Assembly (NCBI RefSeq): GCF_012927345.1 | Contig: NZ_JABBGJ010000024.1 | Coordinates: forward strand, 80,004 to 144,003 | Direction of reading: 5' to 3' | DNA: 64,000 bases | From: Paraburkholderia polaris | GTDB lineage: Bacteria > Pseudomonadota > Gammaproteobacteria > Burkholderiales > Burkholderiaceae | Shown here: positions 8,004 through 16,306 of the stretch, one piece after another | Position numbering within the stretch: position 1 is the stretch's first letter | Layout of the letters: each line of letters starts with the position of its first letter | Notes under the pieces: generated by a model | What the model saw: the letters and a program-made list of their open reading frames with translations, nothing else | What the model was told of the DNA's origin: nothing | The model's database searches: none | Position numbers and translations under genes: made by a program

Positions 8004-9128
8004 ATGACCAGCCCCGCAACCATCACCTGGCCCGAAGCCGACGGCCCCCGTTCCGCGCGTTGGCGCTCCGAAGCCGCGGTGCCTCCGCCCAAGCGCGTAG
8101 TCGTCGCGGACGACCGCACGACCGCCGACTCGGCCTATCGCCTCGCGTGCGAAGGTACGGCTCTGTTGTGGAACGGCGATTTTCAGAACGCCCGCCAATT
8201 GCTGCAGGCGGTCACGCGCCGGCTGGAGCGCAAGCCGCGCAAGCAGGGCGAAACGCCGATCGACGCGTTCAACCTGCATCGTCAGGCACAGTCGCAACGT
8301 GCCCGCACGCTCGGCATGATTCTGATTCCGCTCGACGCCGCGTACGGTATCCCGCTTCGCCGCGCGCCTGAAGTGCAGCAGGCCTGCATCGAAACCTACG
8401 GGCCCTCGACCGACGAACCCTCTGTCGTGTCGCTGCGCGAATTGCTCGGGCTAATTGGTGCGCACGAGTGGCGCAAGAAGGGCGTGGAAATTCCCGCGCT
8501 GGGTGAGCGCATCCATCCGCACTACGCCGTGTTTTCGCCGGTGCGCGGTGAATATGTGGATCTGGTCGCGCGCGCGCCGTTGCCGTCTTTGAACAAGGCG
8601 TTCGATATCGGCACCGGCACGGGCGTGCTGGCCGCGCTGCTCGCCAAACGCGGCGTGAAGAAAATCGTCGCGACCGACCAGGACCCGCGAGCGCTTGCCT
8701 GTGCGCGAGAAAACCTCACGCGTCTTGGCTACGATCAGCAAGTCGAGCTTGTGCAGGCCGATCTGTTTCCGGAGGGCCGTGCGCCGCTGGTGGTCTGCAA
8801 TCCGCCGTGGGTGCCGGCGCGACCCGCATCGCCGATTGAATACGCGATCTACGATTCGGAAAGCCGTATGTTGCTCGGCTTCCTGAACGGCCTGGCGGAG
8901 CATTTGTCGCCGGGCGGGGAAGGCTGGCTGATCATGTCGGATTTCGCCGAGCATCTCGGTTTGCGTACGCGCGAGTGGCTGCTCGCCGCCATCGAAAAGG
9001 CGGGGCTGACTGTGGTCGGCCGCGAAGATATTCGTCCGCGGCACCCAAAGTCGACCGATGAAACCGACGCGCTGCATACGGCGCGCATGGCTGAACTGAC
9101 GTCGCTCTGGCGTTTGAAAGCGCGCTAA
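8004..9128 (+). CDS. Class I SAM-dependent methyltransferase (HemK/RlmG-like)
   Basis: Predicted methyltransferase of 374 residues. An N-terminal region of about 190 residues has no motif I recognise. The Rossmann domain has the SAM-binding motif DIGTGTGVLA (201-210), an acidic strand end at ATDQD (about 223-227), and NPPW at 266-269. NPPY/NPPW motifs are typical of enzymes that methylate amide or exocyclic nitrogens, such as PrmC/HemK and the RsmC/RlmG rRNA enzymes. The substrate cannot be told from sequence. It stands alone after a long gap and is convergent with the flavoprotein gene. Confidence 0.88.
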   Translation: MTSPATITWPEADGPRSARWRSEAAVPPPKRVVVADDRTTADSAYRLACEGTALLWNGDFQNARQLLQAVTRRLERKPRKQGETPIDAFNLHRQAQSQRARTLGMILIPLDAAYGIPLRRAPEVQQACIETYGPSTDEPSVVSLRELLGLIGAHEWRKKGVEIPALGERIHPHYAVFSPVRGEYVDLVARAPLPSLNKAFDIGTGTGVLAALLAKRGVKKIVATDQDPRALACARENLTRLGYDQQVELVQADLFPEGRAPLVVCNPPWVPARPASPIEYAIYDSESRMLLGFLNGLAEHLSPGGEGWLIMSDFAEHLGLRTREWLLAAIEKAGLTVVGREDIRPRHPKSTDETDALHTARMAELTSLWRLKAR

Positions 9129-9176
9129 TGATGACGCGCGATGACGCGCAATAAGGCGCCGCTGAAGAGTGGCGTG

Positions 9177-10448
9177 TCAGACCGGTACGCCGCGCGCCTC
9201 GAGATACGCTAATGCGCCGCGTCCGGCCGCCAGCCCGCTGGCGAAGCAGGCGGTGAGTAGATAACCGCCGGTCGGCGCTTCCCAGTCGAGCATTTCGCCC
9301 GCGCAAAACGCGCCGGGCAGACGCTCGATCATCAAATGCGTGTCGAGCGCTTCAAAGGGAACTCCGCCGGCCGTACTGATCGCTTCCGCGATCGGCCGGG
9401 CGCGCGTGAGCCGCACCGGCAACGCCTTGATTGCGTGCGCGAGACCATTTGCATCGGCGAAGGCTTCCTTCGACAGAATCTCATGCAGCAAGGCCAGTTT
9501 TACGCCGCTAATACCGATTCTGCCATGCAGGTGAGTCGACATGGAACGCGAACCGCGCGGTCGCGTGACTTCGCCCACCACACGCTCCAACGTCAAGCCT
9601 GGCGCTAGATCCAGCGTGATCGTGACGTCGCCGTCGGCGAGAATCCGCTCCCGGATAACAGCCGACAGCGCATAAATCAGGCTCCCTTCGAGGCCTGTTT
9701 CGGTCAGAAGTATTTCACCTTGTCGATTGTGGACTTTATTGTCTACATCGGTGAGCATGATGGCCACTGATTTCACCGGCTGGCCGGCGAAACGCTCACG
9801 CAGATAGAGGCTCCAGTCGGCATCGAAGCCGCAGTTCGCGGGCTGCAACGGCGTCACCGGCACCCCGCGAGCGCTCAGGAGCGGCACCCAGGCGGCGTCC
9901 GATCCGAGCCGCGGCCAACTCGCACCGCCGAGTGCGAACACCACGGCGTCGCAGGTCACGCGTTGCTCGCCGTCGGGTGTGGCGAAGCGCAACGTATGCG
10001 CGGCGGTGTCGCCGCCATCGTTGTCCCAACCGGTCCACTTGTGGCGCATGTGAAAGCGCACGCCGGCTTCCCGCAACCGATGCAACCACGCACGCAACAT
10101 CGGCGCTGCTTTCATATCGGTCGGAAAAACGCGCCCGGAACTGCCGACGAACGTTTCAACGCCAAGCCCATGCAACCATGCCCGCAAGGCGTCGGGACCG
10201 AACGTGTCGAGTAGCGGCGCGATCTGTTCGCGGCGCGCGCCGTAGCGGCCAAGAAACGGTTCGAGCGGTTCCGAATGCGTGATGTTCATGCCGCCTTTGC
10301 CCGCCATCAGGAATTTGCGGCCAACTGACGGCATCGCGTCGTAGACGTCGACCTGTACGCCATGCCGGGCGAGCGCCTCGGCGGCCATCAAGCCGGCGGG
10401 GCCGCCGCCGATTACGGCGACGCGGGTGGAATCGAAGGAGGAAGACAT
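9177..10448 (-). CDS. BaiN/HI0933-type FAD-dependent oxidoreductase
   Basis: Predicted flavoprotein of 423 residues in the HI0933/BaiN-like (TIGR03862-like) family, function unknown. The N-terminal dinucleotide-binding motif is VAVIGGGPAGLMAAEAL, followed by KFLMAGKGGMNITHSE. The C-terminal FAD-contacting segment is GEMLDWEAPTGGYLLT. The open frame extends 73 codons further upstream, but the extension is Arg/Pro-rich and not family-like, so ATG at 10448 is chosen. Residues encoded by 9711-9746 (VDNKVHNRQGEI) use AT-rich codons such as AAT, AAA, CGA and ATA, unlike the rest of the gene, and coincide with a repeat found elsewhere in the window. Confidence 0.88.
   Translation of the reverse strand: MSSSFDSTRVAVIGGGPAGLMAAEALARHGVQVDVYDAMPSVGRKFLMAGKGGMNITHSEPLEPFLGRYGARREQIAPLLDTFGPDALRAWLHGLGVETFVGSSGRVFPTDMKAAPMLRAWLHRLREAGVRFHMRHKWTGWDNDGGDTAAHTLRFATPDGEQRVTCDAVVFALGGASWPRLGSDAAWVPLLSARGVPVTPLQPANCGFDADWSLYLRERFAGQPVKSVAIMLTDVDNKVHNRQGEILLTETGLEGSLIYALSAVIRERILADGDVTITLDLAPGLTLERVVGEVTRPRGSRSMSTHLHGRIGISGVKLALLHEILSKEAFADANGLAHAIKALPVRLTRARPIAEAISTAGGVPFEALDTHLMIERLPGAFCAGEMLDWEAPTGGYLLTACFASGLAAGRGALAYLEARGVPV
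9711..9746 (-). repeat. 36-bp AT-rich repeat, copy inside the flavoprotein gene
   Basis: Second copy of the 36-mer at 7613-7648, with 33 of 36 bases identical and no gaps. Here it lies in frame inside an intact reading frame and encodes about 12 residues before LLTETGLEGS. Codon use in the stretch is strikingly AT-rich compared with flanking codons. Confidence 0.75.
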
Positions 10449-10821
10449 GCGGTCCTGCGGATGAGCGGAGGGGCGGCGCGCCGGCTTGATCTGACGATCG
10501 GGCGGCGCGAAGGGCGCTATTTTCACACCGTGGGCAGCGCAGGGCAAACGGGCGGCCGCATGCCGGATCAGCCGGCTGAAAAACGCTGGGTTCGGGCGAT
10601 TTCGTATCCGCCCAATTTGCGCCCGCTTCTTTGCAATCCGCACGCGCGAACTATACTTTTCAAACACCTTCCATCGGTCGCAATCCGCGCCTTCCGCGTC
10701 AAACTAACCCGCCGTTTTCATTCCGCCCGACGTTGCCAATGCTGCCACGCCGCGGCGCGCGACGTGGTCTGCGCGCCTGCTGTTCGTTTGGATGTTTCGA
10801 CGTTTGATCAAGGAGATTGCC
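10449..10821. other. Divergent gap between flavoprotein and DUF1059 genes
   Basis: No gene is supported in these 373 bases. The stretch carries the flavoprotein 5' region on the left, a candidate promoter for the DUF1059 gene at 10630-10657, and about 150 nt of possible 5' untranslated leader on the right. Confidence 0.5.
10630..10657 (+). promoter_or_regulatory. Candidate sigma-70 promoter for the DUF1059 gene
   Basis: TTTGCA (10630-10635) and TATACT (10652-10657) are separated by 16 bp. The -10 box is close to consensus. The predicted transcript would have a leader of about 155 nt before 10822. Confidence 0.45.
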
Positions 10822-11031
10822 ATGACTCGCAAATACATCGACTGCCGCGAGTTCCCGAGCGAAATGAATTGCACCGTTGCTCTATCCGCCGACAGCGAGA
10901 GCGAATTGCTCGACGCGGCCGTGCAGCATGCCGTGACGGTGCACAAACATACGGACTCGCCGGAACTGCGCGCGCAGCTCAAGACGCTGTTTCACGACGG
11001 CACGCCACCGGCCGAGGCACCGCGCGCGTGA
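10822..11031 (+). CDS. DUF1059-like small protein
   Basis: A 69-residue protein resembling the DUF1059 family, whose role is unknown. Visible features are an N-terminal DC pair (YIDCREF), a second Cys in NCTVAL and an ELLDAAVQHAVTVHKH helix rich in His. Family members keep this Cys/His arrangement, which suggests metal binding, but that is an inference. An AAGGAGA ribosome-binding site lies at a good distance before ATG 10822, which favours it over the in-frame start at 10792. Confidence 0.85.
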   Translation: MTRKYIDCREFPSEMNCTVALSADSESELLDAAVQHAVTVHKHTDSPELRAQLKTLFHDGTPPAEAPRA

Positions 11032-11121
11032 TTCGTTGTCCTTCTCCCTGCGGACGGAGGGAGGCTGACCGTTCGAGCGGCGGTGAGCCGCTCGAACGGG
11101 TCAGAGCGTTGCGTAGGCGTC

Positions 11122-11442
11122 TTAGCCCGGGTAAGCCTCATCCACCTTCAGGCCGGCTAGCTTGAAAATGACCCGCAGCGTTTGCGGTTTGATGTCGCGA
11201 CGCGAAGCAAGCGTCGTCATCACGAAGTCGAGCACTTTCGCGTACTTAAGCATGGTCAGACACGTTTCCATGTCGACGCTGCCATCGCGCATGACTTCGG
11301 CCAGCCGCAGCATTTCGGTGGAAATGTCACGTGCCATTTCCAGTTCGAGCTGCTGCTTTTCCGACCACGCGGGCGCGGCGGTGAGCTTCGCCAGCATTTC
11401 CTGAAACTTCTGCTCGACGTTTCCGTTGGGTACCGTGTCCAT
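11122..11442 (-). CDS. Conserved hypothetical helical protein
   Basis: A 106-residue acidic, probably all-helical protein with no membrane segment or signal peptide. I do not recognise a named domain. It has heptad-like stretches (VEQKFQEMLAKL; TEMLRLAEVMRDG) and Met-rich helices, which would suit a small cytoplasmic dimer. It has a clean reading frame and typical high-GC codon use, which argues that it is real. It is convergent with the DUF1059 gene and separated by 392 bp from the methyltransferase at 11835. Confidence 0.7.
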   Translation of the reverse strand: MDTVPNGNVEQKFQEMLAKLTAAPAWSEKQQLELEMARDISTEMLRLAEVMRDGSVDMETCLTMLKYAKVLDFVMTTLASRRDIKPQTLRVIFKLAGLKVDEAYPG

Positions 11443-11834
11443 CGCTGCCTCTTCTATTATCCAGGCGCGCGTCCGTTTGAGATCGCGGCGCGCCGCTGGT
11501 TACGTAACGTTCGGTCCGTGTTCCGGGACCGTCCTCCCCACATGCCTTCGGTTCGCGTGATCAAAGCCACGGCCGGCAGCCTGTTGTTATGCGCGGCACG
11601 GCTTACGCCATCGGGTAAGCCGGCCCGCAAGATGCTTTCAAGCCACGTCGGAAAATGTCCCGCATACTGCTTTTCGAGCAGGAAGTGTTCCAGGTTTGTG
11701 GCGTTTCTCGCATGGTCGACGCAGCTCCTTAGGTGAGCGGCCTGCGCTTTCGGTAAACTGGCAGCAACTTTTCCTCTTTTCCGTCATCTGTCGCACGTTC
11801 GCGTAGCAATCGATGGCGGTCCCCGGTCCCCACG
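11443..11834. other. Divergent gap, no gene seen
   Basis: In these 392 bases I find no frame with convincing codon use and no RNA gene. The stretch presumably holds divergent promoters for the genes at 11442 (-) and 11835 (+). Nothing else stands out. Confidence 0.5.
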
Positions 11835-12677
11835 ATGTCCAGCAAAACCCACGAAATCCGTCCGAACCAGTCCGTCGAGTTGTTGAAGGAACTCCATATC
11901 CTGACGCGCGACGGCAAGATGAACCAGGACAGCCGCCGCAAGCTGAAGCAGGTCTATCACCTGTTCCAGTTCATCGAGCCGCTGCTGAAAGACCTCAAGG
12001 ACCAGCAGGGCGCGGTGACGCTCGTCGACCACGGCGCGGGCAAGTCATACTTAGGTTTTATCCTGTATGACCTTTTCTTCAAGGAGTTTCAGGACGCCGC
12101 TGGTGGTGCGTCGCACATTTACGGCATTGAGACGCGCGAGGACCTCGTGACGAAATCCGAGGAGCTGGCCGAGCGGCTGGGCTTCAAGGGGATGTCGTTC
12201 CTGAATTTGTCGGTAGCGGAGTCGATTACGTCGGAGCGTTTGCCGGCGCAGATCGATATCGTGACGGCGCTGCACGCGTGCAATACCGCGACTGACGACG
12301 CGCTCCGGTTTGCGCTGGAAAAGCATGCGAAGTACATCGTGGTCGTGCCGTGTTGCCAGGCTGAGGTGGCGGGGGTTCTACGGCAGAACAAGGGTAAATC
12401 GCTGGGAAATGCTTTGACCGAGATCTGGCGGCATCCGCTGCATACCCGGGAATTTGGAAGCCAGATTACTAATGTGCTGCGCTGCTTGCAGCTGGAAGCA
12501 CATGGTTATCAGGTGAGTGTGACCGAGCTGGTCGGGTGGGAGCATTCGATGAAGAATGAACTGATCATTGCGCAGTTCAAGGATCTGCCGAGGCGGCGGC
12601 CGGCCGAGAGGCTGAATGAAGTGATGGAGACGCTCGGGATCGAGGAGTTGAAAGAAAGGTTTTTTGTCCCTGCCTGA
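11835..12677 (+). CDS. Methyltransferase-domain protein (Methyltransf_32-like)
   Basis: A 280-residue predicted SAM-dependent methyltransferase resembling the PF13679 group (TRM13/METTL25-like fold). The N-terminal 60 residues are charged and helical. The SAM motif is VDHGAGKSYLGF (about 64-75), followed by the acidic strand YGIETREDL. The family signature ALHACNTATDDAL and VVVPCCQ place Asp, His and Cys around the active site. It is unrelated in subfamily to the methyltransferase at 8004. The target is unknown; eukaryotic relatives act on tRNA or proteins, so RNA is a possibility only. It is convergent with the DUF1415 gene. Confidence 0.85.
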   Translation: MSSKTHEIRPNQSVELLKELHILTRDGKMNQDSRRKLKQVYHLFQFIEPLLKDLKDQQGAVTLVDHGAGKSYLGFILYDLFFKEFQDAAGGASHIYGIETREDLVTKSEELAERLGFKGMSFLNLSVAESITSERLPAQIDIVTALHACNTATDDALRFALEKHAKYIVVVPCCQAEVAGVLRQNKGKSLGNALTEIWRHPLHTREFGSQITNVLRCLQLEAHGYQVSVTELVGWEHSMKNELIIAQFKDLPRRRPAERLNEVMETLGIEELKERFFVPA

Positions 12678-12688
12678 TCTGTTCTACG

Positions 12689-12713
12689 GCGGTGGCTTTT
12701 TCATAGCCACCGC
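12689..12713. terminator. Hairpin between convergent genes
   Basis: A 9-bp perfect stem (GCGGTGGCT with AGCCACCGC) has a 7-nt T-rich loop. There is no clear U-tract on either side, so termination efficiency is uncertain. The position between two converging stop codons supports the role. Confidence 0.45.
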
Positions 12714-12718
12714 GCGAA

Positions 12719-13273
12719 CTACATTTTCATCAGGTCGTTCCAGCCTTTAAGACCGATTCGCCGAAGGGTCTCCTGATTCCGCTCATAAATATCTTCCGCA
12801 TCGGGAAAAGCCTGAACCGCCCGTTCAATACTGTCCTCGCGAAGCAGATGCAAAATCGGATAAGGCGCCCGATTCGTATAATTCTCAATATCGTCGGGCT
12901 CACTGCCTTCAAACTGATAATGAGGGTGAAAGCTCGCAATCTGAATAATGCCTTCCAGCCGAAGTTGCTTGATCATTCTTTCGGCAAAAAACAGGCAATC
13001 GTTATAGTCGAGAAAATCACCGAGCGCCCGCGGTAAAACCAGAAGCGTGGTATCCACCGCTTCAGGATTCGCTGCGACGAGCGTCTGAATCTCGGTTTCG
13101 AGATCGGTTAAAACCCCTTCCATATCCACAGCGTCGCTCACGACATAGCGAATCTGCTCCTTCACATGCACAGCCTTGGCAAAAGGACACAAATTGAGCC
13201 CAATCACGGCCTGTGTCAGCCAATGACGAGTGGTGGCAATAACAGTATCATGAGATTCGGCAGGCGACGACAT
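12719..13273 (-). CDS. DUF1415 family protein
   Basis: A 184-residue protein of the DUF1415 family, function unknown. Recognisable features are the N-terminal TRHWLTQAVIGLNLCPFAK, the central SFHPHYQFEG and the C-terminal NRAPYPILHLLREDS. The Cys in NLCPF and the His pair in FHPHYQF could bind a metal, which is an inference. The frame is open 23 codons upstream to 13342, but that part resembles a promoter region in composition and ATG 13273 gives the family N-terminus. Confidence 0.88.
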   Translation of the reverse strand: MSSPAESHDTVIATTRHWLTQAVIGLNLCPFAKAVHVKEQIRYVVSDAVDMEGVLTDLETEIQTLVAANPEAVDTTLLVLPRALGDFLDYNDCLFFAERMIKQLRLEGIIQIASFHPHYQFEGSEPDDIENYTNRAPYPILHLLREDSIERAVQAFPDAEDIYERNQETLRRIGLKGWNDLMKM

Positions 13274-13358
13274 GGCAAGCAGCGAAAAGGGAAAGTGCCA
13301 TTCTAACGGCGCGGAACGGCACCGATCCGCGCCCCACCGCAATAGGACGGCAAAAACC

Positions 13359-14000
13359 TTAGCGCGCCGGCGACCCGCCGCATGCTGCGGCGATCAACTG
13401 CGCCGCCACCTTCGGGGCGGCAAGAATCGGCCCGCAGCCCGGGCCGTAGGTCTGGCTGGCCGCGTACACGCCTTCGATCATCAAACCCAGCCCGTTGGCC
13501 AGCGCCACAGGATCATCGGCGCCTGCCGTGGTCGTCAGTTCCAAAAGCCGCGCCATTAGCCGCTCCTTGTTGCGGAAGACGAATTGCCGCGCCGGATGCG
13601 TCGCGTCGGGAAACTCCACCGATACATTCACGAAAGGACAGCCGCGGTAGTCGTCGATCGATGCACGCACCGCCAGGTCGTCGAAATATTGCTGAAGCTG
13701 CTTCGCCGGCTCGCCTGGATGCTTCGCAAAGCTCTTCTCCACGTAGCCGAAGAACTGCTCGTCCTTTTGCTCCAGATACGCCATCACCAATTCGTCCTTC
13801 GACGAAAACTGGCGGTACAAACTCATCTTGTTCACGCCCGCGCGCTCCACGACCGCGTCGACGCCAACCGCCCGCACACCCTCGCGATAAAACAGTTCGG
13901 CCGCGGCGCGTAACAGATGCTGCTGCGCCTGCGGGCCGGCTGTCTGCGTGCCGCGCGCGCGCCGTGCACCGGCTGCCTTGGGGGTTTCACTGTCGGACAT
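13359..14000 (-). CDS. TetR/AcrR family transcriptional regulator
   Basis: A 213-residue one-component repressor. The helix-turn-helix is at about residues 46-67 (VGVDAVVERAGVNKMSLYRQFSSKDEL region, with the typical LYRQF recognition helix). The C-terminal ligand domain holds DDYRGCPFVNVSVEF, a segment shared with TetR subgroups that sense electrophiles or small aromatic compounds. The first 20 residues are a basic, disordered extension. It is divergent from the MFS transporter at 14153, and the shared intergenic region has two matching operator-like palindromes. The simplest reading is that it represses itself and the transporter. Confidence 0.92.
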   Translation of the reverse strand: MSDSETPKAAGARRARGTQTAGPQAQQHLLRAAAELFYREGVRAVGVDAVVERAGVNKMSLYRQFSSKDELVMAYLEQKDEQFFGYVEKSFAKHPGEPAKQLQQYFDDLAVRASIDDYRGCPFVNVSVEFPDATHPARQFVFRNKERLMARLLELTTTAGADDPVALANGLGLMIEGVYAASQTYGPGCGPILAAPKVAAQLIAAACGGSPAR

Positions 14001-14028
14001 GGAATGCCACCTGGATTGAATTGACGCC

Positions 14029-14057
14029 TTGACATGTTACCGACCAGTAACTAAGAT
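14029..14057 (+). promoter_or_regulatory. Sigma-70 promoter of the MFS gene
   Basis: A consensus -35 TTGACA (14029-14034) is followed after exactly 17 bp by TAAGAT (14052-14057). The spacer is occupied by the first operator palindrome, so a bound repressor would block RNA polymerase directly. Transcription would begin near 14064 and run toward the MFS gene at 14153. Confidence 0.75.
14036..14051. promoter_or_regulatory. Candidate TetR operator 1
   Basis: Perfect palindrome GTTAC-N6-GTAAC lying exactly in the spacer between the -35 and -10 boxes. Its core ACCGACCAGT resembles operators of several TetR repressors of this type. Confidence 0.65.
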
Positions 14058-14068
14058 CGCAACACCCA

Positions 14069-14088
14069 TTGTGACTGATCTGTCACAA
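14069..14088. promoter_or_regulatory. Candidate TetR operator 2
   Basis: Perfect 20-bp palindrome TTGTGAC-N6-GTCACAA just downstream of the predicted start site. Its inner arms GTGAC-N6-GTCAC follow the same pattern and spacing as operator 1 (GTTAC-N6-GTAAC), which supports recognition by one dimeric regulator. Confidence 0.65.
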
Positions 14089-14152
14089 GTCCTTTACCGA
14101 AGTCGTAACAATGCGAGCGGCGGCCTGCGGGCAGGCGTCGATTGGAGAACCG

Positions 14153-15436
14153 ATGAACTGGGCAGCGAGACTGATTGGCGGACGTTTCCACTACGGCTGG
14201 TTGACCGTGGCGGTGGTGTTTCTGGTGCTACTGGCGGCGGCCGGCACGCGCGCCACGCCAAGCGTGATGATGGTGCCGCTGGAGCATCAATTCGGCTGGA
14301 GCCGCGCGACGATTTCGCTCGCGATCTCCGTGAACATCGCGCTCTACGGCCTGATGGGGCCCTTCGCGGCCGCGGCGATGCAGCGCTTTGGCGTGCGTCC
14401 TACTCTGCTGATCGCGCTCGGCACGATGGCGGCGGGCGTGGCGTTGTCGTCGCTGATGACGCATCCATGGCAGATGGTTCTGATCTGGGGCGTGATGGTC
14501 GGCGGCTCGACCGGGGTGGCGGCGCTATCGCTGTCCGCGACGGTCGTAACGCGCTGGTTCACGACACATCGCGGCCTCGTGATGGGGATTCTCACCGCCA
14601 GTTCGGCGACCGGCCAACTGGTGTTCCTGCCGATGCTCGCGGCCATCGCCGAACATTACGGCTGGCGCCAGGTCGTGTGGGTCGTCGCGGGCGCGGCGGC
14701 GATCGTCTTGCCACTGGTCGCGTTTCTGTTGCCGGAGCGGCCCGCCGATATGCAGCTGCGCCCGTTCGGCGAACCGGCCAACGCGCCGATCTCCACTACC
14801 CTGACCAAACAGAATCCGCTGGCCATTGCCTTCGGCACGCTCGCCATGGCGAGCAAGACGCGTGATTTCTGGCTGCTGTTCTTCAGCTTCTTTATCTGCG
14901 GCGCGAGCACCAATGGTTACGTCGGCACGCACCTGATCGCCATGTGTGGCGACTACGGCATGACCGAAGTGCAGGGCGCATCCTTGCTCGCCGCAATGGG
15001 CATCTTCGATCTGTTCGGCACGACGCTGTCGGGCTGGTTGTCGGACCGCTTCAATAGCCGCGTGTTGCTGTTCTGGTACTACGGTCTGCGCGGTTTGTCG
15101 CTGATGTATCTGCCGCACGCGTTCGGCATCGATTTCTTCGGCCTGCCATTGTTCGCGGTGTTCTACGGACTTGACTGGATCGCCACCGTGCCGCCCACCG
15201 TGCGTCTCGCGACCGATGTCTACGGCAAGGAAGCGGCGCCGGTCGTGTTCGGCTGGGTGGTCGCCGGCCACCAGCTCGGTGCGGCCTTCGCGGCGCTCGG
15301 CGCGGGCATGCTGCGCGCGAGTCTCGGCACGTACACGGTGGCGTCGATGATTTCTGGCGGGCTGTGCCTGGTTGCCGCCGTGATCGTGCTGCGGATCAAC
15401 CGGCCGGCCAAGGTGCCGGAGCCACAAGCGGTGTGA
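14153..15436 (+). CDS. MFS transporter (OFA/MCT-like)
   Basis: Major facilitator of 427 residues with about 12 membrane segments. It begins with FHYGWLTVAVVFLVLLAAAGTR, which resembles the first helix of oxalate/formate or monocarboxylate-type transporters, and has the motif-A-like loop GWLSDRFNSR in the second half. GGAGA precedes ATG 14153; the frame also opens at 14111, inside the leader. It is probably controlled by the divergent TetR regulator. The substrate is unknown, and a small organic anion or a toxic compound efflux role is an inference. Confidence 0.9.
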   Translation: MNWAARLIGGRFHYGWLTVAVVFLVLLAAAGTRATPSVMMVPLEHQFGWSRATISLAISVNIALYGLMGPFAAAAMQRFGVRPTLLIALGTMAAGVALSSLMTHPWQMVLIWGVMVGGSTGVAALSLSATVVTRWFTTHRGLVMGILTASSATGQLVFLPMLAAIAEHYGWRQVVWVVAGAAAIVLPLVAFLLPERPADMQLRPFGEPANAPISTTLTKQNPLAIAFGTLAMASKTRDFWLLFFSFFICGASTNGYVGTHLIAMCGDYGMTEVQGASLLAAMGIFDLFGTTLSGWLSDRFNSRVLLFWYYGLRGLSLMYLPHAFGIDFFGLPLFAVFYGLDWIATVPPTVRLATDVYGKEAAPVVFGWVVAGHQLGAAFAALGAGMLRASLGTYTVASMISGGLCLVAAVIVLRINRPAKVPEPQAV

Positions 15437-15474
15437 AGCTGAGCCCCTGTGCGCGGTAAACAAAGTGAACCAGC

Positions 15475-15502
15475 GCAAACGGCCTCATAGGGGGCCGTTT
15501 GC
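15475..15502 (+). terminator. Hairpin after the MFS gene
   Basis: Perfect 10-bp stem GCAAACGGCC/GGCCGTTTGC with an 8-nt loop, 39 bp after the stop codon. No U-tract follows, so this may be a weak terminator or an mRNA 3' end structure. Confidence 0.45.
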
Positions 15503-15631
15503 CATTGCAGCCAGCGTGAAAACACGTGAAAACAACTACGCACTTGTTGGAGCGCGAGCGGCTCAGCCCGGTTATGCTATGACACCCCGGGCAAATGCCC
15601 GTCGATCATGAATTTCGACCGAGAGAAGCGC

Positions 15632-16225
15632 ATGACCAACAAACCCGCCCCTACCGCAGTTGCCATTCACGAGCTGATTGCAGGTCGCTGGAGCCCGCGC
15701 GCGTATTCGAGCGAGCCGGTGAGCCGCGAGAATCTGCATGCGGTGCTCGAAGCGGCACGCTGGGCGCCGTCTTCGTATAACGCGCAACCGTGGCGTTTCC
15801 TCGTATTCGACCGCAGCGTCGATGAAGTCTCTTTCAAGCAGGCGTTCGCCACGCTGGTGCCGTTCAACCAGGGTTGGAATGCGTCGGCGCCGGTGTTGAT
15901 CGCGGTGACCACGCATACGCTCACCAACAAGGGCGAAGTGAACCGTTGCGCGCCGTACGACGCGGGTGCCGCGGCGATGGCGCTGGTGCTGCAGGCGCAT
16001 GCGCTCGGTCTCGCCGCACATCAGATGAGCGGCTTCGATCCGAACGCGTTCCGCACGGCATTCAAGCTGCCGAATGACGTCGACGTGATCGCCATCATTT
16101 CGCTCGGCCATTACGGCGACGTCGACAAGCTCGATCCGGTGCTGCGCGAGCGCGAGAAGTCGGTGCGTCAGCGTTTGCCGCTTGCCGACATTGCTTATGG
16201 CGGTGGCTGGAAGAAAGTGTTCTGA
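15632..16225 (+). CDS. Nitroreductase family protein
   Basis: FMN-dependent nitroreductase-fold protein of 197 residues. The FMN phosphate/ring segment RWAPSSYNAQPWRF spans residues 43-56, and the later segment YDAGAAAMALVLQAHALGLAAHQMSGFD matches the dimer-interface helix and the following FMN loop of the family. A GAGAGAAG ribosome-binding site lies just before ATG 15632; an in-frame ATG at 15608 has none. The substrate is unknown; the family reduces nitroaromatics, quinones or flavins with NAD(P)H. It ends at a strong terminator. Confidence 0.9.
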   Translation: MTNKPAPTAVAIHELIAGRWSPRAYSSEPVSRENLHAVLEAARWAPSSYNAQPWRFLVFDRSVDEVSFKQAFATLVPFNQGWNASAPVLIAVTTHTLTNKGEVNRCAPYDAGAAAMALVLQAHALGLAAHQMSGFDPNAFRTAFKLPNDVDVIAIISLGHYGDVDKLDPVLREREKSVRQRLPLADIAYGGGWKKVF

Positions 16226-16247
16226 GCGCCTTGCAGCCCTGGTGGTG

Positions 16248-16280
16248 AAAAAACGCGCGGCGCTGATCGCGCATTTTTTT
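16248..16280 (+). terminator. Rho-independent terminator after the nitroreductase gene
   Basis: A GCGCG/CGCGC core stem (16255-16259 with 16268-16272) is extended by A6/T6 pairing with one C-A mismatch and followed by seven T. Confidence 0.8.
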
Positions 16281-16306
16281 ATTCTGCACGGCCCTTGACG
16301 CTCAGG

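Noticed and set aside
12689..12713. Strong bidirectional terminator
   Set aside because: A hairpin is present but U-tracts are missing, so it is kept only as a low-confidence site.
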